A stretch of 50,544 nucleotides of DNA from an uncultured Alphaproteobacteria bacterium (GCA_902514875.1 CABXSY010000007.1:1-50544), one strand, 5' to 3'; positions 1 through 9,684 are shown, counted from the stretch's first letter. Notes: generated by a model not told the origin, from the letters alone. A program made the numbers and translations.

Positions 1-487
1 TTTGCCAATTCTTACATGGTTGTATTTATTACCACAAACTAGATATGGAGGATATGGAATTATCTTTTCTATAACATGTCTAATAACTATATTGTTATTT
101 TATAAAACAGATAAATTGAAAATATTTCCTTTTGTAATTATTTTCATAATATCAATATCTTATTATAGTTATAAAAATATATATAGAATATTAAATAATT
201 TTAACGGCGTAAATTCTAATGAGTTTCATAATTATTATGAATATCCATCTGTTGAAAAAAGCCGATTTAAAATTAATGATAAATTTGATATTCTGATTAT
301 TGAAAGGATAATTAATAGTGAAGATATATTTGGTAAACCTCTTTATTGTTATGATTTTAGAGGTTTATGTAGTTCTAGTATTAGATTGGAATGCATTAGT
401 AAAATAAATAAATCAAATGGTTATATCTTTGTTATTCCGAATAAAGACAAATGTGCATCTATAATAGATAAGTATTTATGGTACTAA
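1..487 (+). CDS. C-terminal part of an integral membrane protein of unknown function
   Basis: The reading frame is open to the left edge, so the 5' end lies outside the window; the TTG at position 2 is probably not the start. The visible part begins with two hydrophobic helices separated by a short Lys/Asp-containing loop (about residues 18-33 and 41-55), followed by a soluble tail of roughly 100 residues with several Cys. A TRYGGYG motif just before the first helix resembles the P-x-x-R-[YF]-G-G element seen near the end of some large polytopic envelope proteins (LIC_10190-like). That family link is from memory and weak. It may belong to surface polysaccharide synthesis. No function is assigned. 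Confidence 0.5.
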   Translation, partial: LPILTWLYLLPQTRYGGYGIIFSITCLITILLFYKTDKLKIFPFVIIFIISISYYSYKNIYRILNNFNGVNSNEFHNYYEYPSVEKSRFKINDKFDILIIERIINSEDIFGKPLYCYDFRGLCSSSIRLECISKINKSNGYIFVIPNKDKCASIIDKYLWY

Positions 488-497
488 TTAAGTATAC

Positions 498-583
498 TGA
501 TAAAAAAAAATTCAAACACCTAATAATATTGTTACTACTCACGCTTTTCAAGCTTTACGATTAGAAAAAAATTAGAGATTACA
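498..583 (-). pseudogene. Decayed tRNA-Ser(GGA) copy
   Basis: This stretch aligns without gaps, at a constant offset of 193 bases, to the intact tRNA-Ser gene downstream. Over 510-563 (against 703-756) 40 of 54 positions agree. The match covers the T arm, variable arm and anticodon region; the flanks are weaker and mostly show G/C to A/T changes. The anticodon triplet would read GAA instead of GGA, and at least two pairs of the anticodon stem are broken, so it should not work as a tRNA. It lies in the same orientation as the live gene, consistent with a tandem duplication that has decayed. Confidence 0.6.
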
Positions 584-686
584 AAGATTAATTAAGCTTA
601 ATTTTCAATTATAGGATAAGTAAGTGCAGCCTATGTGTAGCCAAATCAATTTTTTATTAACAATTTAAAAAATATATTTCACTTTA

Positions 687-776
687 TGGCGGAGAGAGAG
701 GGATTCGAACCCTCGGTAGTATTGCTACTACACACGCTTTCCAAGCGTGCTGATTAAACCGCTCTCACATCTCTCC
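687..776 (-). tRNA. tRNA-Ser (anticodon GGA)
   Basis: Read on the minus strand, the gene starts with GGAGAGA at 776 and closes with TCTCTCC, giving a 7-bp acceptor stem. The anticodon loop is TTGGAAA on a CACGC/GCGTG stem, so the anticodon is GGA, which reads UCC and UCU serine codons. It has the long variable arm typical of serine tRNAs, and the T loop contains GGTTCGAATCC. The body is 87 nt (690-776), and the 3' CCA is encoded at 687-689. The gene stands between two protein genes, 20 bases from the start of the downstream flank at 797. Confidence 0.96.
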
Positions 777-796
777 AATAGAAATATTTATACTAT

Positions 797-2032
797 TTAT
801 TTTCTTAAAGTATATTTGCCATGAAAAGTATGATAAAAAAAGGAATCTTTTTGCAGGTGATTGTTTTTATTTGAGTTATCAATAATTTTTGCATTATAAA
901 TTCTTTTAGTCATTATAAAAGCAATATACAAAACTATTTGATCAATATGCCATCTTATTTTTTTATAATTTAAAACATAATAAATATATTTTTTATAAAA
1001 ATTTAAGAAAATTTTTGAATTTTCTGTATTATTAAACATTGTTTGACATGCTGAAATTGTTAGGTGAAAATATCTAAATGAATTTTTAATATAAATTGAA
1101 ATATCAATATCCTTATTTAATTTTAAATAATCTAATAAATTTTTATTAATTATAAAATCAGCATCAAATACAAAAATGGTTTTAGAAAATTTTTCCATCA
1201 TATCATTAGCTAAAATAAATCTTCTTGCTGTGTAATATGCTTTTGTTTCACTTTCATTCAAATTCAAAGTTTTACTACTTTCAAAAATAACAGATAAATT
1301 TTCAACTTCTAAATCTTCAATTTTTTTATGTATTAATTTAATATTTTGATTATCTACATCATGAAGTAGTAAGGACAGAAGATATTTTGACGACGTATTT
1401 TTTAGAGACCTGATAAATCCAATCATCTCTTTCTCAAATATTTCTTCATTACCAACTACCACAACTACATAATCAAAGTTTGAAGAGATTTTTTCTTTAT
1501 GAAATATTATTTCATTTTTTTGATCTATTTTACTATTTTGAATTTGGTTAAAAAATTTTTTATTAAGAAAAAAAATGTCTAGAATATTATAGAAACTATA
1601 ATTTGCTGACTGAATTTTATTTAAAATTAATTCTGCCTTAGAATAATTTTCAGTTTCTAATAAATAATGAAAATATTCAAACTCTATAAAGATAAAATTT
1701 CTTTGCCTTGGGGTAATTGAATTATATAATTTACCAAAATCTGAAAATTTTTTGAATTCTCTTAAAAGTTTTAAATTTAAGTAGTTTATTTCAGTTAAAA
1801 TTTTATTCTCATTATTTTTGTTAAGTCCAAGAGTAATTAAATTTGAAATAAGATTAAATTTTGTATTTGTTTGTTTTAGAGAAATGAATGCAATATCAAT
1901 AAGCCGGGGGAATATATTAACTAAATTATATTTTCTGTATAAAGACTTATAAGTAGAATATGATTTTAAATAATTTTTTTTTCTATAAGCTTCTTCTGCA
2001 ATTAAAAGACTTTGAGAAAGTTGATTTTCCAT
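797..2032 (-). CDS. Putative glycosyltransferase with N-terminal TPR-like helices
   Basis: A 411-residue protein without a signal peptide or membrane helices. Residues 1 to about 170 are all-helical and look like degenerate tetratricopeptide repeats. From about 185 a run of hydrophobic residues (YVVVVVGNEE) starts what looks like a GT-A nucleotide-sugar transferase fold. A YYTARRF segment is followed by FVFDADF, whose D-A-D is a plausible metal-binding DxD, and near the C-terminus WHIDQIVLY resembles the W-x-x-D-Q element of GT8/GT77-like enzymes. Donor and acceptor are unknown. The start ATG abuts the lepA stop with no spacing, so the gene is probably cotranscribed with lepA. Family assignment is from motifs only. 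Confidence 0.5.
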   Translation of the reverse strand: MENQLSQSLLIAEEAYRKKNYLKSYSTYKSLYRKYNLVNIFPRLIDIAFISLKQTNTKFNLISNLITLGLNKNNENKILTEINYLNLKLLREFKKFSDFGKLYNSITPRQRNFIFIEFEYFHYLLETENYSKAELILNKIQSANYSFYNILDIFFLNKKFFNQIQNSKIDQKNEIIFHKEKISSNFDYVVVVVGNEEIFEKEMIGFIRSLKNTSSKYLLSLLLHDVDNQNIKLIHKKIEDLEVENLSVIFESSKTLNLNESETKAYYTARRFILANDMMEKFSKTIFVFDADFIINKNLLDYLKLNKDIDISIYIKNSFRYFHLTISACQTMFNNTENSKIFLNFYKKYIYYVLNYKKIRWHIDQIVLYIAFIMTKRIYNAKIIDNSNKNNHLQKDSFFYHTFHGKYTLRK

Positions 2033-3835
2033 TTATTTATCACTCATTTTTAAAGCATTTAGAAAAGTATTTTGTGGAATATCTACTTTTCCAAACTGCC
2101 GCATTCTTTTTTTACCCTTTTTTTGCTTATCTAAAAGTTTATTTTTTCTTGTTACATCTCCACCGTAAAGCTTTTGAGTTACATCTTTTCTAAATGAAGC
2201 TACTGTTTCACGAGCAATTACTTTACCTCCAATTGCAGCTTGAATTGCAACTTTAAATTGTTGTCTTGGAATTAAATCTTTTAGTCTCTCACAAAGTGCT
2301 CTACCTCTTTGCTCAGATCTATCTTTGTGAACAATTAAAGATAAAGCATCTACTGGATCTCCATTGATAAGAATCCCAACTTTAACTAAATTATTTACCT
2401 CATATCCTGTAATTTCATAATCAAAACTTGCATACCCTTTAGTAATTGATTTTAATCTATCATAAAAATCAAAAACAACTTCATTTAGCGGAAGTTTATA
2501 TTCAACTAAAGGTCTATTACCTGCATAACTCATATTTTGTTGAATACCTCTTTTAGAGGTGCATAATTCTAGTACTGATCCTAAAAATTCTTCAGGTACT
2601 ATTATTGTAGCCTTTATCCAAGGTTCAGAAATATTTTCAACTTTTACAGGATCCGGCATATCAGTAGGATTATGAAGATTTATATTTGATCCATCTTTCA
2701 TTAAAATTTTGTAAACAACTGATGGTGCAGTAGTTACAAGTTCTAGATTAAATTCTCTTTCAAACCGATCTCGAATAATTTCTAAATGCAATAAACCTAA
2801 AAAGCCACAGCGAAAACCATAGCCTAAAGCAGGACTTACTTCTGGTTCATAAGAAAAACTAGAGTCATTCAAAGCAAGTTTAGACATACTATCTCTCATA
2901 TGTTCATAGTCATCTGAGTCGACAGGAAACATTCCACAAAAAACAACTGGTTGAGATGGTTTAAAACCAGGAAGAACTTCTTCAGTTGGAAGTTTATCAT
3001 CTGTTATTGTGTCACCAACTTTACAATCGGAAACACTTTTAATACCAGAATTTATGAAACCTATTTCTCCTGGTCCAAGTGTGTCAACTTCAGTTGCTTT
3101 AGGAGAAAAAATCCCAACTCTATCAATTGTATATGTTGCACCTGTTGCCATAAATCTAATTTTTTGACCTTTTTTTAGCTCTCCATTTATCACTCTTATA
3201 AGTACCACGACACCAAGATAACTGTCATACCAGCTATCAACTAACATACATTTTAATTCTTTACTTATTTCACCTGATGGAGATGGAAGAAGTGTGATGA
3301 TTTTATTTAATAAATCTTCTATGCCTGCACCTGTTTTCGCTGAAACAAAAGAGGCATTGTCAGTTTCAATACCAAGCACATCTTCAATTTGTGATTTTAT
3401 TTTATCTGGCTCAGATGAGGGAAGATCAATTTTATTAAGCACAGGCAAAATTTCATGATCATTATTAATAGCCTGGTACGCATTAGCTAATGTTTGTGCC
3501 TCAACACCCTGTGTAGAATCAACTATTAATAAAGATCCTTCACATGCCGCTAAAGATCTTGATACCTCGTATGAGAAATCAACATGACCAGGGGTATCCA
3601 TAATATTAAGTATGTAAGTCTTGCCATCATTTGATTTGTAAGAAAGTCTAACTGTTTGAGCTTTAATTGTAATACCTCTTTCTCTTTCTAATTCCATTGA
3701 ATCTAGAACCTGCTCTTTCATCTCTCTATCAGTTAAACCTCCACAAAACTGTATTAGTCTGTCGGCTAAGGTTGATTTTCCATGATCTATGTGAGCAACA
3801 ATTGAAAAATTACGAATAGAACTAAGTTCTGTCAT
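2033..3835 (-). CDS. lepA: Elongation factor 4 (LepA), ribosome-associated GTPase
   Basis: EF4 is a translational GTPase that acts on the ribosome during initiation or back-translocation. The 600 residues match the usual family length. The G-domain motifs are visible: AHIDHGKST at 14-22, DTPGH at 80-84 and NKID at 134-137. Elongation-factor-like domains follow, and the C-terminus carries the LepA-specific basic segment [20 protein letters not shown]. The ATG overlaps the pheT stop codon by one base (TAATG), and the stop touches the next start. lepA is therefore the penultimate gene of the infC-rpmI-rplT-pheS-pheT-lepA run. Confidence 0.98.
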   Translation of the reverse strand: MTELSSIRNFSIVAHIDHGKSTLADRLIQFCGGLTDREMKEQVLDSMELERERGITIKAQTVRLSYKSNDGKTYILNIMDTPGHVDFSYEVSRSLAACEGSLLIVDSTQGVEAQTLANAYQAINNDHEILPVLNKIDLPSSEPDKIKSQIEDVLGIETDNASFVSAKTGAGIEDLLNKIITLLPSPSGEISKELKCMLVDSWYDSYLGVVVLIRVINGELKKGQKIRFMATGATYTIDRVGIFSPKATEVDTLGPGEIGFINSGIKSVSDCKVGDTITDDKLPTEEVLPGFKPSQPVVFCGMFPVDSDDYEHMRDSMSKLALNDSSFSYEPEVSPALGYGFRCGFLGLLHLEIIRDRFEREFNLELVTTAPSVVYKILMKDGSNINLHNPTDMPDPVKVENISEPWIKATIIVPEEFLGSVLELCTSKRGIQQNMSYAGNRPLVEYKLPLNEVVFDFYDRLKSITKGYASFDYEITGYEVNNLVKVGILINGDPVDALSLIVHKDRSEQRGRALCERLKDLIPRQQFKVAIQAAIGGKVIARETVASFRKDVTQKLYGGDVTRKNKLLDKQKKGKKRMRQFGKVDIPQNTFLNALKMSDK

Positions 3836-6225
3836 TAGTTTCTTATAGAAGCATCAAGAGATTTGGATATTTCGTCTATTATTTTATTTGATAATTCCTC
3901 AATTTCTTGATCGTTGAATGTTTTATCTTGAGGTTGCAATAATACTCTAAAAGCAATACTTTTTTTATTTTCTGGAAGTTTATTACCATCATAAACATCG
4001 AATATTGTTACGTTTTGAATTATATTTTTATCTATTTTTTTTACTTGTTTAATTATCTCACCAGCTTTAACTTCTTTTGGAAACAGAAAAGCAAAGTCTC
4101 TCTCAACCATTTGATAAGGATTATTAGCAAACCCACCTTTAGAGTAAGATTTATTTTCTTGAAATTGTGAAATATTCTCCAGATATATCTCAAAGCCAAA
4201 TACCTTAAAATTAACATCCATTGTTTTTAATAAAATTGGATGCAACTCTCCAAAATTAGCTATTTTGTTTTTACCAAGCCTTAAAGTGGATGATTTGCCA
4301 GGATGATAAATTTGACCTTCAAGCTTTTCATATAACAAATTATCGATCGGTACATTTAAATTGGCTAAAATAGCAAATAAATCAGCCTTTATACTAAAGA
4401 CATCAATATTTTTTTTATTTGATAACCAGTTTTGTTCATCAAATGAGCCATAAGCTATAGCAGTAGCAACATTTTCTTGTTGATCTGGTAATGATGTAGA
4501 AAAGTTTGGACCTACTTCAAATATTTTAGCTCTTAAGTACATTCTAGCTTTATTTTGATTGATTGCTTCTAATAAATTTGGAAGCGTTGATGGTCTCATT
4601 GTGTTCAAATCGTTACTTATTGGATTTTTTAAACTTATTATTTCATCTGATATAATTTTTGCTTTTTTTTCATCCATAAATGACCAAGTTACGACTTCTG
4701 AATATCCATTAAGAGCTATTATTTTTTTGCTTTTATAAAAAGTTTTTGTTTTATTATTTAAAATTTGCTTTTTTTCTTCTTGATTAGTAATTTTTTTTAG
4801 AGGAATTTTATTATAACCATAAATTCTAATTATTTCCTCAACGATATCTGCTTCACCAATAATATCTGGTCTAAAAGTAGGACTTTGAATCTCAAATTTT
4901 GATTTTTTTTCACTAACAATAAAGCCAAGAGAAGCTATGATTTTTTCTTGTTCCTTTTTGCTGATTTCTATTCCGCCAAAAGTCTTCACTTTATTTGTAT
5001 CAAACATAAATGGTTTGTTTTTTTCTATATTTATTTCTGAAGAAACAAACTCACTTACTTCTCCTCCACATAATTCCAAAATCATTTTAGTTGCTGCACC
5101 TACACCCCAATAGATCGAATCAGTATCTATCCCTCTTTCAAAACGGTAACGCGCATCACTTTGTAGATTTAGTTTTCTTCCAGTTTTAGTTACAGAAATC
5201 GGATCAAATAACGCAACTTCTAGAAAGACATTTTTAGTCTCCATACTACAACCACTATTGAGACCACCCATAACTCCACCAATTCCATGAAGTTTTTTTT
5301 CGTCGTCAGAAATTACAATCATGTCACTGTCACATTTATAATTAACTTCATTTAATGCTAAACATTCCTCATTTTTGTTAGCTAATCGCATTGTTAAATT
5401 GCCTGAGACTTTATCAGCATCGTAAACATGAAGTGGTCTTCCTAAGTCAAAGGTAATATAATTTGTAATGTCAACAAGAGCTGAAATAGGTCTTAATCCG
5501 ATTGCAGTTAATCTATCTTGAAGCCATTTAGGGCTTTCTATATTTTTGACATTTTTGAAATATCGACCTGCTACCCCAGGACATAGATTATTATTTTGAA
5601 ATTCTTTTTTCCAAGTAATTGGACTTTTAAAGGATTCTTTAACTTTATTATATTTTAATTCTTTTAATTTACCAATGCCAGCTGCTGCTAAATCCCTTGC
5701 AATACCTCTAACTGATAAACAATCAGATCTATTTGGTGTTAAATTAATTTCTATAACAGGTTCATCTATTTCAAAAATTTTACTAAATAAATCACCAATT
5801 TTATTATTATCTTTTACTTCAATAATTCCATCGTGTTCATCAGAAATACCCATCTCTCTTTCTGAGACAAGCATTCCGCAAGACTCAACTCCTCTAATTT
5901 TAGTTTTTTTTAAATGTAAGTCAGTTCCAGGAATGTAACTATTTTCTGGTGCAAAAATTCCAAGCATGCCTTCTCTTGCATTTGGAGCACCACACACGAC
6001 TTGATAACTTCCATTTATTGTTTCAACCTGACATACTTTAAGCTTATCTGCATCTGGATGTTTTTCTGCTCTTAAAACTTTAGCAACTGTAAAATTCTTA
6101 AATATTTCTGATTTATCTTCCACACTTTCAATCTCTAAACCAATATTGGTTAAAGTATCTGTTATGGTGTTTAAATTTTCAGAAGTATCTAAATGATCTT
6201 TTAGCCAATCTAGTGTAAATTTCAT
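3835..6225 (-). CDS. pheT: Phenylalanyl-tRNA synthetase beta subunit
   Basis: The beta chain of the (alpha-beta)2 enzyme that charges tRNA-Phe in the cytoplasm. Its 796 residues match the bacterial long form. In order it shows an EMAP-II-like tRNA-binding domain (about 40-155, including a [11 protein letters not shown] segment), the B3/B4 editing domain (from about 215), the B5 domain (about 400-475) with [18 protein letters not shown], the catalytic-like core, and a C-terminal anticodon-binding FDX-ACB domain (about 705-795, with [11 protein letters not shown]). The ATG at 6225 directly follows the pheS stop, so the two subunits are translationally coupled. Confidence 0.98.
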   Translation of the reverse strand: MKFTLDWLKDHLDTSENLNTITDTLTNIGLEIESVEDKSEIFKNFTVAKVLRAEKHPDADKLKVCQVETINGSYQVVCGAPNAREGMLGIFAPENSYIPGTDLHLKKTKIRGVESCGMLVSEREMGISDEHDGIIEVKDNNKIGDLFSKIFEIDEPVIEINLTPNRSDCLSVRGIARDLAAAGIGKLKELKYNKVKESFKSPITWKKEFQNNNLCPGVAGRYFKNVKNIESPKWLQDRLTAIGLRPISALVDITNYITFDLGRPLHVYDADKVSGNLTMRLANKNEECLALNEVNYKCDSDMIVISDDEKKLHGIGGVMGGLNSGCSMETKNVFLEVALFDPISVTKTGRKLNLQSDARYRFERGIDTDSIYWGVGAATKMILELCGGEVSEFVSSEINIEKNKPFMFDTNKVKTFGGIEISKKEQEKIIASLGFIVSEKKSKFEIQSPTFRPDIIGEADIVEEIIRIYGYNKIPLKKITNQEEKKQILNNKTKTFYKSKKIIALNGYSEVVTWSFMDEKKAKIISDEIISLKNPISNDLNTMRPSTLPNLLEAINQNKARMYLRAKIFEVGPNFSTSLPDQQENVATAIAYGSFDEQNWLSNKKNIDVFSIKADLFAILANLNVPIDNLLYEKLEGQIYHPGKSSTLRLGKNKIANFGELHPILLKTMDVNFKVFGFEIYLENISQFQENKSYSKGGFANNPYQMVERDFAFLFPKEVKAGEIIKQVKKIDKNIIQNVTIFDVYDGNKLPENKKSIAFRVLLQPQDKTFNDQEIEELSNKIIDEISKSLDASIRN

Positions 6226-7284
6226 TTATAGCCCTGATCGTGTTTGGTTATCCAAAATACTAAAACCATAATGATCTAGCCATCTATAATTTGGATCAAA
6301 AAAACTTCTTAAATCTGTAATACCATATTTAAGCATCGACAAACGCTCAATTCCCATACCAAAAGCGAAACCCTGATACTGTTTTGAATCAATATTACAA
6401 TTATCTAAAACTATAGGATTGACCATTCCACAACCCAATATTTCTAACCATTTATCTCCTTCACCAATTTTTATTTTATTATTAACTTTTGTATAAGCTA
6501 CATCCATTTCTGCACTAGGCTCGGTAAAAGGGAAGTAACTAGGACGAAAACGGTATTGTAAGTTTTTTACTTCGAAAAATTCTTCCAAGAATGAAACGAG
6601 TGTTGATTTTAAATCAACCATAGTAGAACTTGTATCAACGACCAAACCTTCTACCTGATGAAACATAGGTGCATGTGTAGCATCTGAGTCACTTCTATAA
6701 GTTCTGCCAGGTACAATAATTTTGATAGGTGGTTTTGTGTTTAGCATAGTTCTCACTTGAACAGGGCTAGTATGGGTTCGAAGAACATTTTTGTATCCAT
6801 TATCCTGAACATAAAAAGTATCCTGCATTTCTCTTGCTGGATGATGTTCTGGAATATTTAAAGCAGTAAAATTATTAAAATCTGTTTCTATATCTGGACC
6901 TGTTTCGACTGCATAATTTAAATTTCCAAAAATTTCTATAATATTAAATATTGTTTGACTAATTGGGTGAATTTTTCCTTTTTTGGAAATATTAGGTGGT
7001 AGAGTAACATCAATTGATTCTAAATTAATCCTGTTTGAAATTTCAATATTTTCAATTTCTAATCTCTGGTTTTTAATACCTTCTTCAATTTCTTTTTTTA
7101 TAATATTTAATTCTTGCCCTTTCGATTTTTTTTCTTCAATCGTTAAAGAACCTAATCCCTTTAAAGCTTCCGGTATTAATCCTTTTTTACCTAAATAATA
7201 TAATCGAAGTTTTTCTAATTCTTCAAAGGATTTTGAAGCTTTAATTTTTTTTAAAACATCAGCTTTATCTTCAACAAATGCCAT
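6226..7284 (-). CDS. pheS: Phenylalanyl-tRNA synthetase alpha subunit
   Basis: The catalytic subunit of class II phenylalanyl-tRNA synthetase, 352 residues from the ATG at 7284. A TTG one codon upstream is also in frame but less likely. An N-terminal helical arm (1-85) precedes the catalytic domain. Class II motif 2 is visible around TYRSDSDATHAPMFHQVEG, and motif 3 near the C-terminus as FGMGIERLSMLKYGI. The gene follows rplT after about 29 bases and abuts pheT. This is the conserved rplT-pheS-pheT order. Confidence 0.97.
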   Translation of the reverse strand: MAFVEDKADVLKKIKASKSFEELEKLRLYYLGKKGLIPEALKGLGSLTIEEKKSKGQELNIIKKEIEEGIKNQRLEIENIEISNRINLESIDVTLPPNISKKGKIHPISQTIFNIIEIFGNLNYAVETGPDIETDFNNFTALNIPEHHPAREMQDTFYVQDNGYKNVLRTHTSPVQVRTMLNTKPPIKIIVPGRTYRSDSDATHAPMFHQVEGLVVDTSSTMVDLKSTLVSFLEEFFEVKNLQYRFRPSYFPFTEPSAEMDVAYTKVNNKIKIGEGDKWLEILGCGMVNPIVLDNCNIDSKQYQGFAFGMGIERLSMLKYGITDLRSFFDPNYRWLDHYGFSILDNQTRSGL

Positions 7285-7313
7285 CAATATCTATTATATT
7301 TTATTAATTAAAA

Positions 7314-7667
7314 TTATCTAGCAGATTGAGCTTTATCAACTAAGGCTTTAAAAGCCTCTGGCTGGTTAACTGCAAGATCGGCTAAAATCTTTCTATCTAT
7401 TTCAATAGATGATTTTTTAAGACCAGATATAAATTGCGAATATGTTAAACCATGAAGTCTAACCCCAGCGTTGATTCTTTGAATCCATAAACCCCTAAAA
7501 TCGCTTTTTCTTTTTTTACGATCTCTATAAGCATATTGCATGCCTCTTTCGACAGCCTGAACAGCAACTCGAAAAACATTTTTTCTTCTACCGTAATAAC
7601 CTTTTGCTCTTTTAATTACTTTTTTGTGTCTAGCTCTTGCTGTAACACCTCGTGATACTCTTGCCAT
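7314..7667 (-). CDS. rplT: Ribosomal protein L20
   Basis: A large-subunit protein needed early in 50S assembly; in many bacteria it also represses its own operon. The mature-type start [16 protein letters not shown] is the ATG at 7667, giving 117 residues, the normal size. An in-frame upstream extension of 13 codons lacks family support and overlaps rpmI. A clear ribosome-binding sequence (AAGGGGA at about 7673-7679) precedes the chosen start. The protein is highly basic, with the characteristic [11 protein letters not shown] segment and a C-terminal globular part. It lies ten bases after rpmI. Confidence 0.98.
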   Translation of the reverse strand: MARVSRGVTARARHKKVIKRAKGYYGRRKNVFRVAVQAVERGMQYAYRDRKKRKSDFRGLWIQRINAGVRLHGLTYSQFISGLKKSSIEIDRKILADLAVNQPEAFKALVDKAQSAR

Positions 7668-7677
7668 TGATTTCCCC

Positions 7678-7878
7678 TTACTTGTTGTATGGTAACATAT
7701 GATCAATCAAAGCAGAGTCACCTGGTGACATAATTGCAGATCCTTTAGTGTTACGAATAAATTTGTTAGAACGTTTACTCATTCCATGTCTTTTTCCAGC
7801 AGGTTTAAATTTAATTTTACCAGTACCTGTTCTAGAAAATCTTTTTTTTAAACTACTCTTAGTTTTAAGCTTGGGCAT
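7678..7878 (-). CDS. rpmI: Ribosomal protein L35
   Basis: A small basic 50S protein of 66 residues, starting MPKLKTKSS with the expected KKRF segment and the central [15 protein letters not shown]. Its start is set by an AGGAG at 7885-7889, six bases upstream of the ATG. The gene is separated from infC by 102 bases that hold a GC-rich hairpin, unlike the tight spacing elsewhere in the operon. That suggests a point of translational control for rpmI-rplT. Confidence 0.98.
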   Translation of the reverse strand: MPKLKTKSSLKKRFSRTGTGKIKFKPAGKRHGMSKRSNKFIRNTKGSAIMSPGDSALIDHMLPYNK

Positions 7879-7906
7879 TACTATCTCCTATATTATAAGT
7901 TTACCC

Positions 7907-7931
7907 GTTAGGCTGCCCCGCAGGCCATAAC
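7907..7931 (-). promoter_or_regulatory. GC-rich hairpin in the infC-rpmI spacer (candidate L20/L35 leader element)
   Basis: On the minus strand this RNA folds as GTTA-GGC-TGC pairing with GCA-GCC-TAAC around a GGG loop: ten pairs with two single-base bulges. It is a GC-rich island in a very AT-rich neighbourhood and sits about 30-55 nt before the rpmI start. In other bacteria the rpmI-rplT genes are repressed by L20 binding an RNA structure at this place. Equating this hairpin with such an operator is inference; a terminator is less likely, as no U-run follows. Confidence 0.4.
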
Positions 7932-7980
7932 AAGTTTGCAATGCTTATACTGATAATTGATTATTTTGCAATATGTAGAA

Positions 7981-8520
7981 TTATTTAGCAACTTGAGGGA
8001 CAAGAATCATCATTATTTGTCTTCCCTCAAACTTAGGAGCTACTTCAACTTTTGCATATTCTTCAACTTCAGTTGTAAGTTTTTTAAGTAAATCAAAACC
8101 TAAATTTTGATGCTCCATTTCACGTCCTCTGAAACGCATAGAAACTTTAACTTTATTACCGCCACCTATAAACTTTGAGAGTGCTTTTACTTTGACATTA
8201 TAATCGTGTGTGTCAATGCCAGGTCTCATTTTAATCTCTTTAACTTCAATTGTTTTTTGTTTCTTTTTTGCTTCTTTCTTACTTTTTTGCTCTCTATATT
8301 TTAATTTACCATAATCTATAATTTTACAAACTGGTGGATTAGCTTCAGGAGACACTTCAACTAAATCGAAACCTTCATCTTCTGCTTGAATCAAAGCTTC
8401 ACGAATGCTTAAAATCCCCATTTGTTTACCGCTACTAGATATTAGTCTTACTTCACTTGCAGTAATCTTCTCATTGATTCTTGGACCAATATCTTTCTTT
8501 GTTTTGAAGTTTACAGCCAA
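7981..8520 (-). CDS. infC: Translation initiation factor IF-3
   Basis: IF-3 keeps 30S subunits free and checks the start codon and initiator tRNA. The protein is 179 residues from the TTG at 8520, with the IF3 N-domain (about 10-80, including GPRINEKI and FDLVEVSPEANPPVCKIIDYGKLKY) and C-domain (about 85-178, with EIKMRPGIDTHDYNVK). No ATG is available in the N-terminal region; the first in-frame one is about 33 codons in. An ATT codon lies directly before the TTG, so translation may begin at either. Non-AUG starts of infC are a known feature that lets IF-3 repress itself. It heads the infC-rpmI-rplT-pheST-lepA run. Confidence 0.96.
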   Translation of the reverse strand: MAVNFKTKKDIGPRINEKITASEVRLISSSGKQMGILSIREALIQAEDEGFDLVEVSPEANPPVCKIIDYGKLKYREQKSKKEAKKKQKTIEVKEIKMRPGIDTHDYNVKVKALSKFIGGGNKVKVSMRFRGREMEHQNLGFDLLKKLTTEVEEYAKVEVAPKFEGRQIMMILVPQVAK

Positions 8521-8543
8521 AATTATATAGGGATTGAGTTAAA

Positions 8544-8559
8544 GCTATTATTTAATAGC
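8544..8559 (-). promoter_or_regulatory. Inverted repeat in the infC leader
   Basis: GCTATTA and TAATAGC form a perfect 7-base inverted repeat around TT, ending 24 bases upstream of the infC start. As RNA it could form a six-pair hairpin with a four-base loop. Either a transcriptional operator or a translational control hairpin would fit the position. No family is recognised. Confidence 0.3.
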
Positions 8560-8596
8560 ATATTAGAAAATTAAGTATTTTGTCATATTTTGTTAG

Positions 8597-8625
8597 GATA
8601 TAATCTCAAATGAATTTAAATTCAA
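8597..8625 (-). promoter_or_regulatory. Likely infC operon promoter
   Basis: On the minus strand, TTGAAT (+ strand 8620-8625) and TATATC (8597-8602) are separated by 17 bases, a reasonable sigma-70-type pair about 75 bases before infC. A TATAAT on the plus strand at 8599-8604 overlaps it and could serve the divergent glycosyltransferase gene, but I find no good -35 for that one. Confidence 0.35.
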
Positions 8626-8676
8626 GGGCTGATTTTAGAAAATATAAACTGTTTTTTGAGTTATTAAATACACTTT

Positions 8677-9684
8677 ATGAAAATTTGTTTAGTTAGAAAT
8701 GATAAAATGGGAGATATGATCCTTACTCTTCCAGTTATTCAAGGACTAAAAGAAGCTAATCATGATTATAAAATTGATATTGTATGTTCTAAAAAAAATC
8801 AAAAAATATGTGAAAACTATAAATCTATTAGCAAAATTTTTTTACTTCAAAATAAATTTTATAAAGTCTTAAAAATAATTTCAAAATTAAGAAATGAAGA
8901 TTATGATTATATTTTCACATTTAGTCCTGGTATAATCAGTATATTAATATCAATTTTTTCTAAAAGTAAAAAAAAGTCATTGTTAATTTTTAAATCTAGA
9001 TACAAAAAAAATTATATGAGTAAATTTTTTGATAGAATTTTGGGTAAAATCTTTTTTACTCACTGCTTAATAATTGATCGCCAATTAAGATATTCAAAAA
9101 AAATCCCAATTCATCAAACAAAGATTATGATGGAGTTGGTTACTAAAAATGGATTAAATTATAATAATACTGCAGACATTAAAAATAAATTTGGATTTAA
9201 TAAAATCGAATTAAATTCTAAAAATTTATGCTTAATTCATTTATCTTCAAAATGGATTAATAAATATTTTTCAGAAGAAAACTTTATTAATCTATTAGAC
9301 AAACTTAAGAATTTGAAAATCAATATTGTAATGACAACTGATCGAACATCAAAAAATGTATTCTATGAAATATTTAAAAAATATAAGATTATTACTAATG
9401 AAGGTTTTAAAAATTTTAAAAGTATAAATAATGTTTTAATCTTAGATCAATTAAATTTTGATAATTGGACATCAATAATAAATTCTTCAACATATGTGAT
9501 TACACCTGAATGTGGATGTACGCATATTGCATCACTTTCTGAAACGAAACTTTGTGTTATTTATGATTCAGATAATGTTCCAGATATGATTGCAGAAGAG
9601 TATGCGCCGTGGAAGAAAAAATACACTAAACTATTCTCTAACAACCAAAATTTACAAAAAGAATTAATTTCATTTATTAGTTAG
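8677..9684 (+). CDS. Glycosyltransferase family 9 (heptosyltransferase-like)
   Basis: A 335-residue GT-B fold enzyme of the ADP-heptose:LPS heptosyltransferase type. The N-terminal Rossmann half starts MKICLVRNDKMGDMILTLPV, where N-D-x-x-G-D is the usual acceptor-side motif. The C-terminal half has LIHLSSKW (donor-binding strand), and the late TPECGCTHIASL corresponds to the family's D-T/S-G-x-x-H-x-A element, with Glu-Cys replacing the usual Asp-Thr/Ser. It probably adds a sugar to the inner core of lipopolysaccharide at the cytoplasmic face. It is transcribed away from infC and converges on the next gene with a 15-base overlap of their 3' ends. Exact sugar unknown. Confidence 0.75.
   Translation: MKICLVRNDKMGDMILTLPVIQGLKEANHDYKIDIVCSKKNQKICENYKSISKIFLLQNKFYKVLKIISKLRNEDYDYIFTFSPGIISILISIFSKSKKKSLLIFKSRYKKNYMSKFFDRILGKIFFTHCLIIDRQLRYSKKIPIHQTKIMMELVTKNGLNYNNTADIKNKFGFNKIELNSKNLCLIHLSSKWINKYFSEENFINLLDKLKNLKINIVMTTDRTSKNVFYEIFKKYKIITNEGFKNFKSINNVLILDQLNFDNWTSIINSSTYVITPECGCTHIASLSETKLCVIYDSDNVPDMIAEEYAPWKKKYTKLFSNNQNLQKELISFIS

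Noticed and set aside
588-601. Perfect 14-base palindrome AATTAAGCTTAATT
   Set aside because: Such palindromes arise often by chance in very AT-rich DNA, it has no GC-rich stem or U-run for a terminator, and no partner site was seen.
7314-7706. Longer rplT starting at 7706
   Set aside because: The extra 13 residues are not part of L20, overlap rpmI, and the conserved MARV start has its own SD.
7748-7930. Plus-strand 60-codon frame over rpmI and its leader
   Set aside because: It is antisense to the conserved rpmI gene, resembles no protein, and has no ribosome-binding site.
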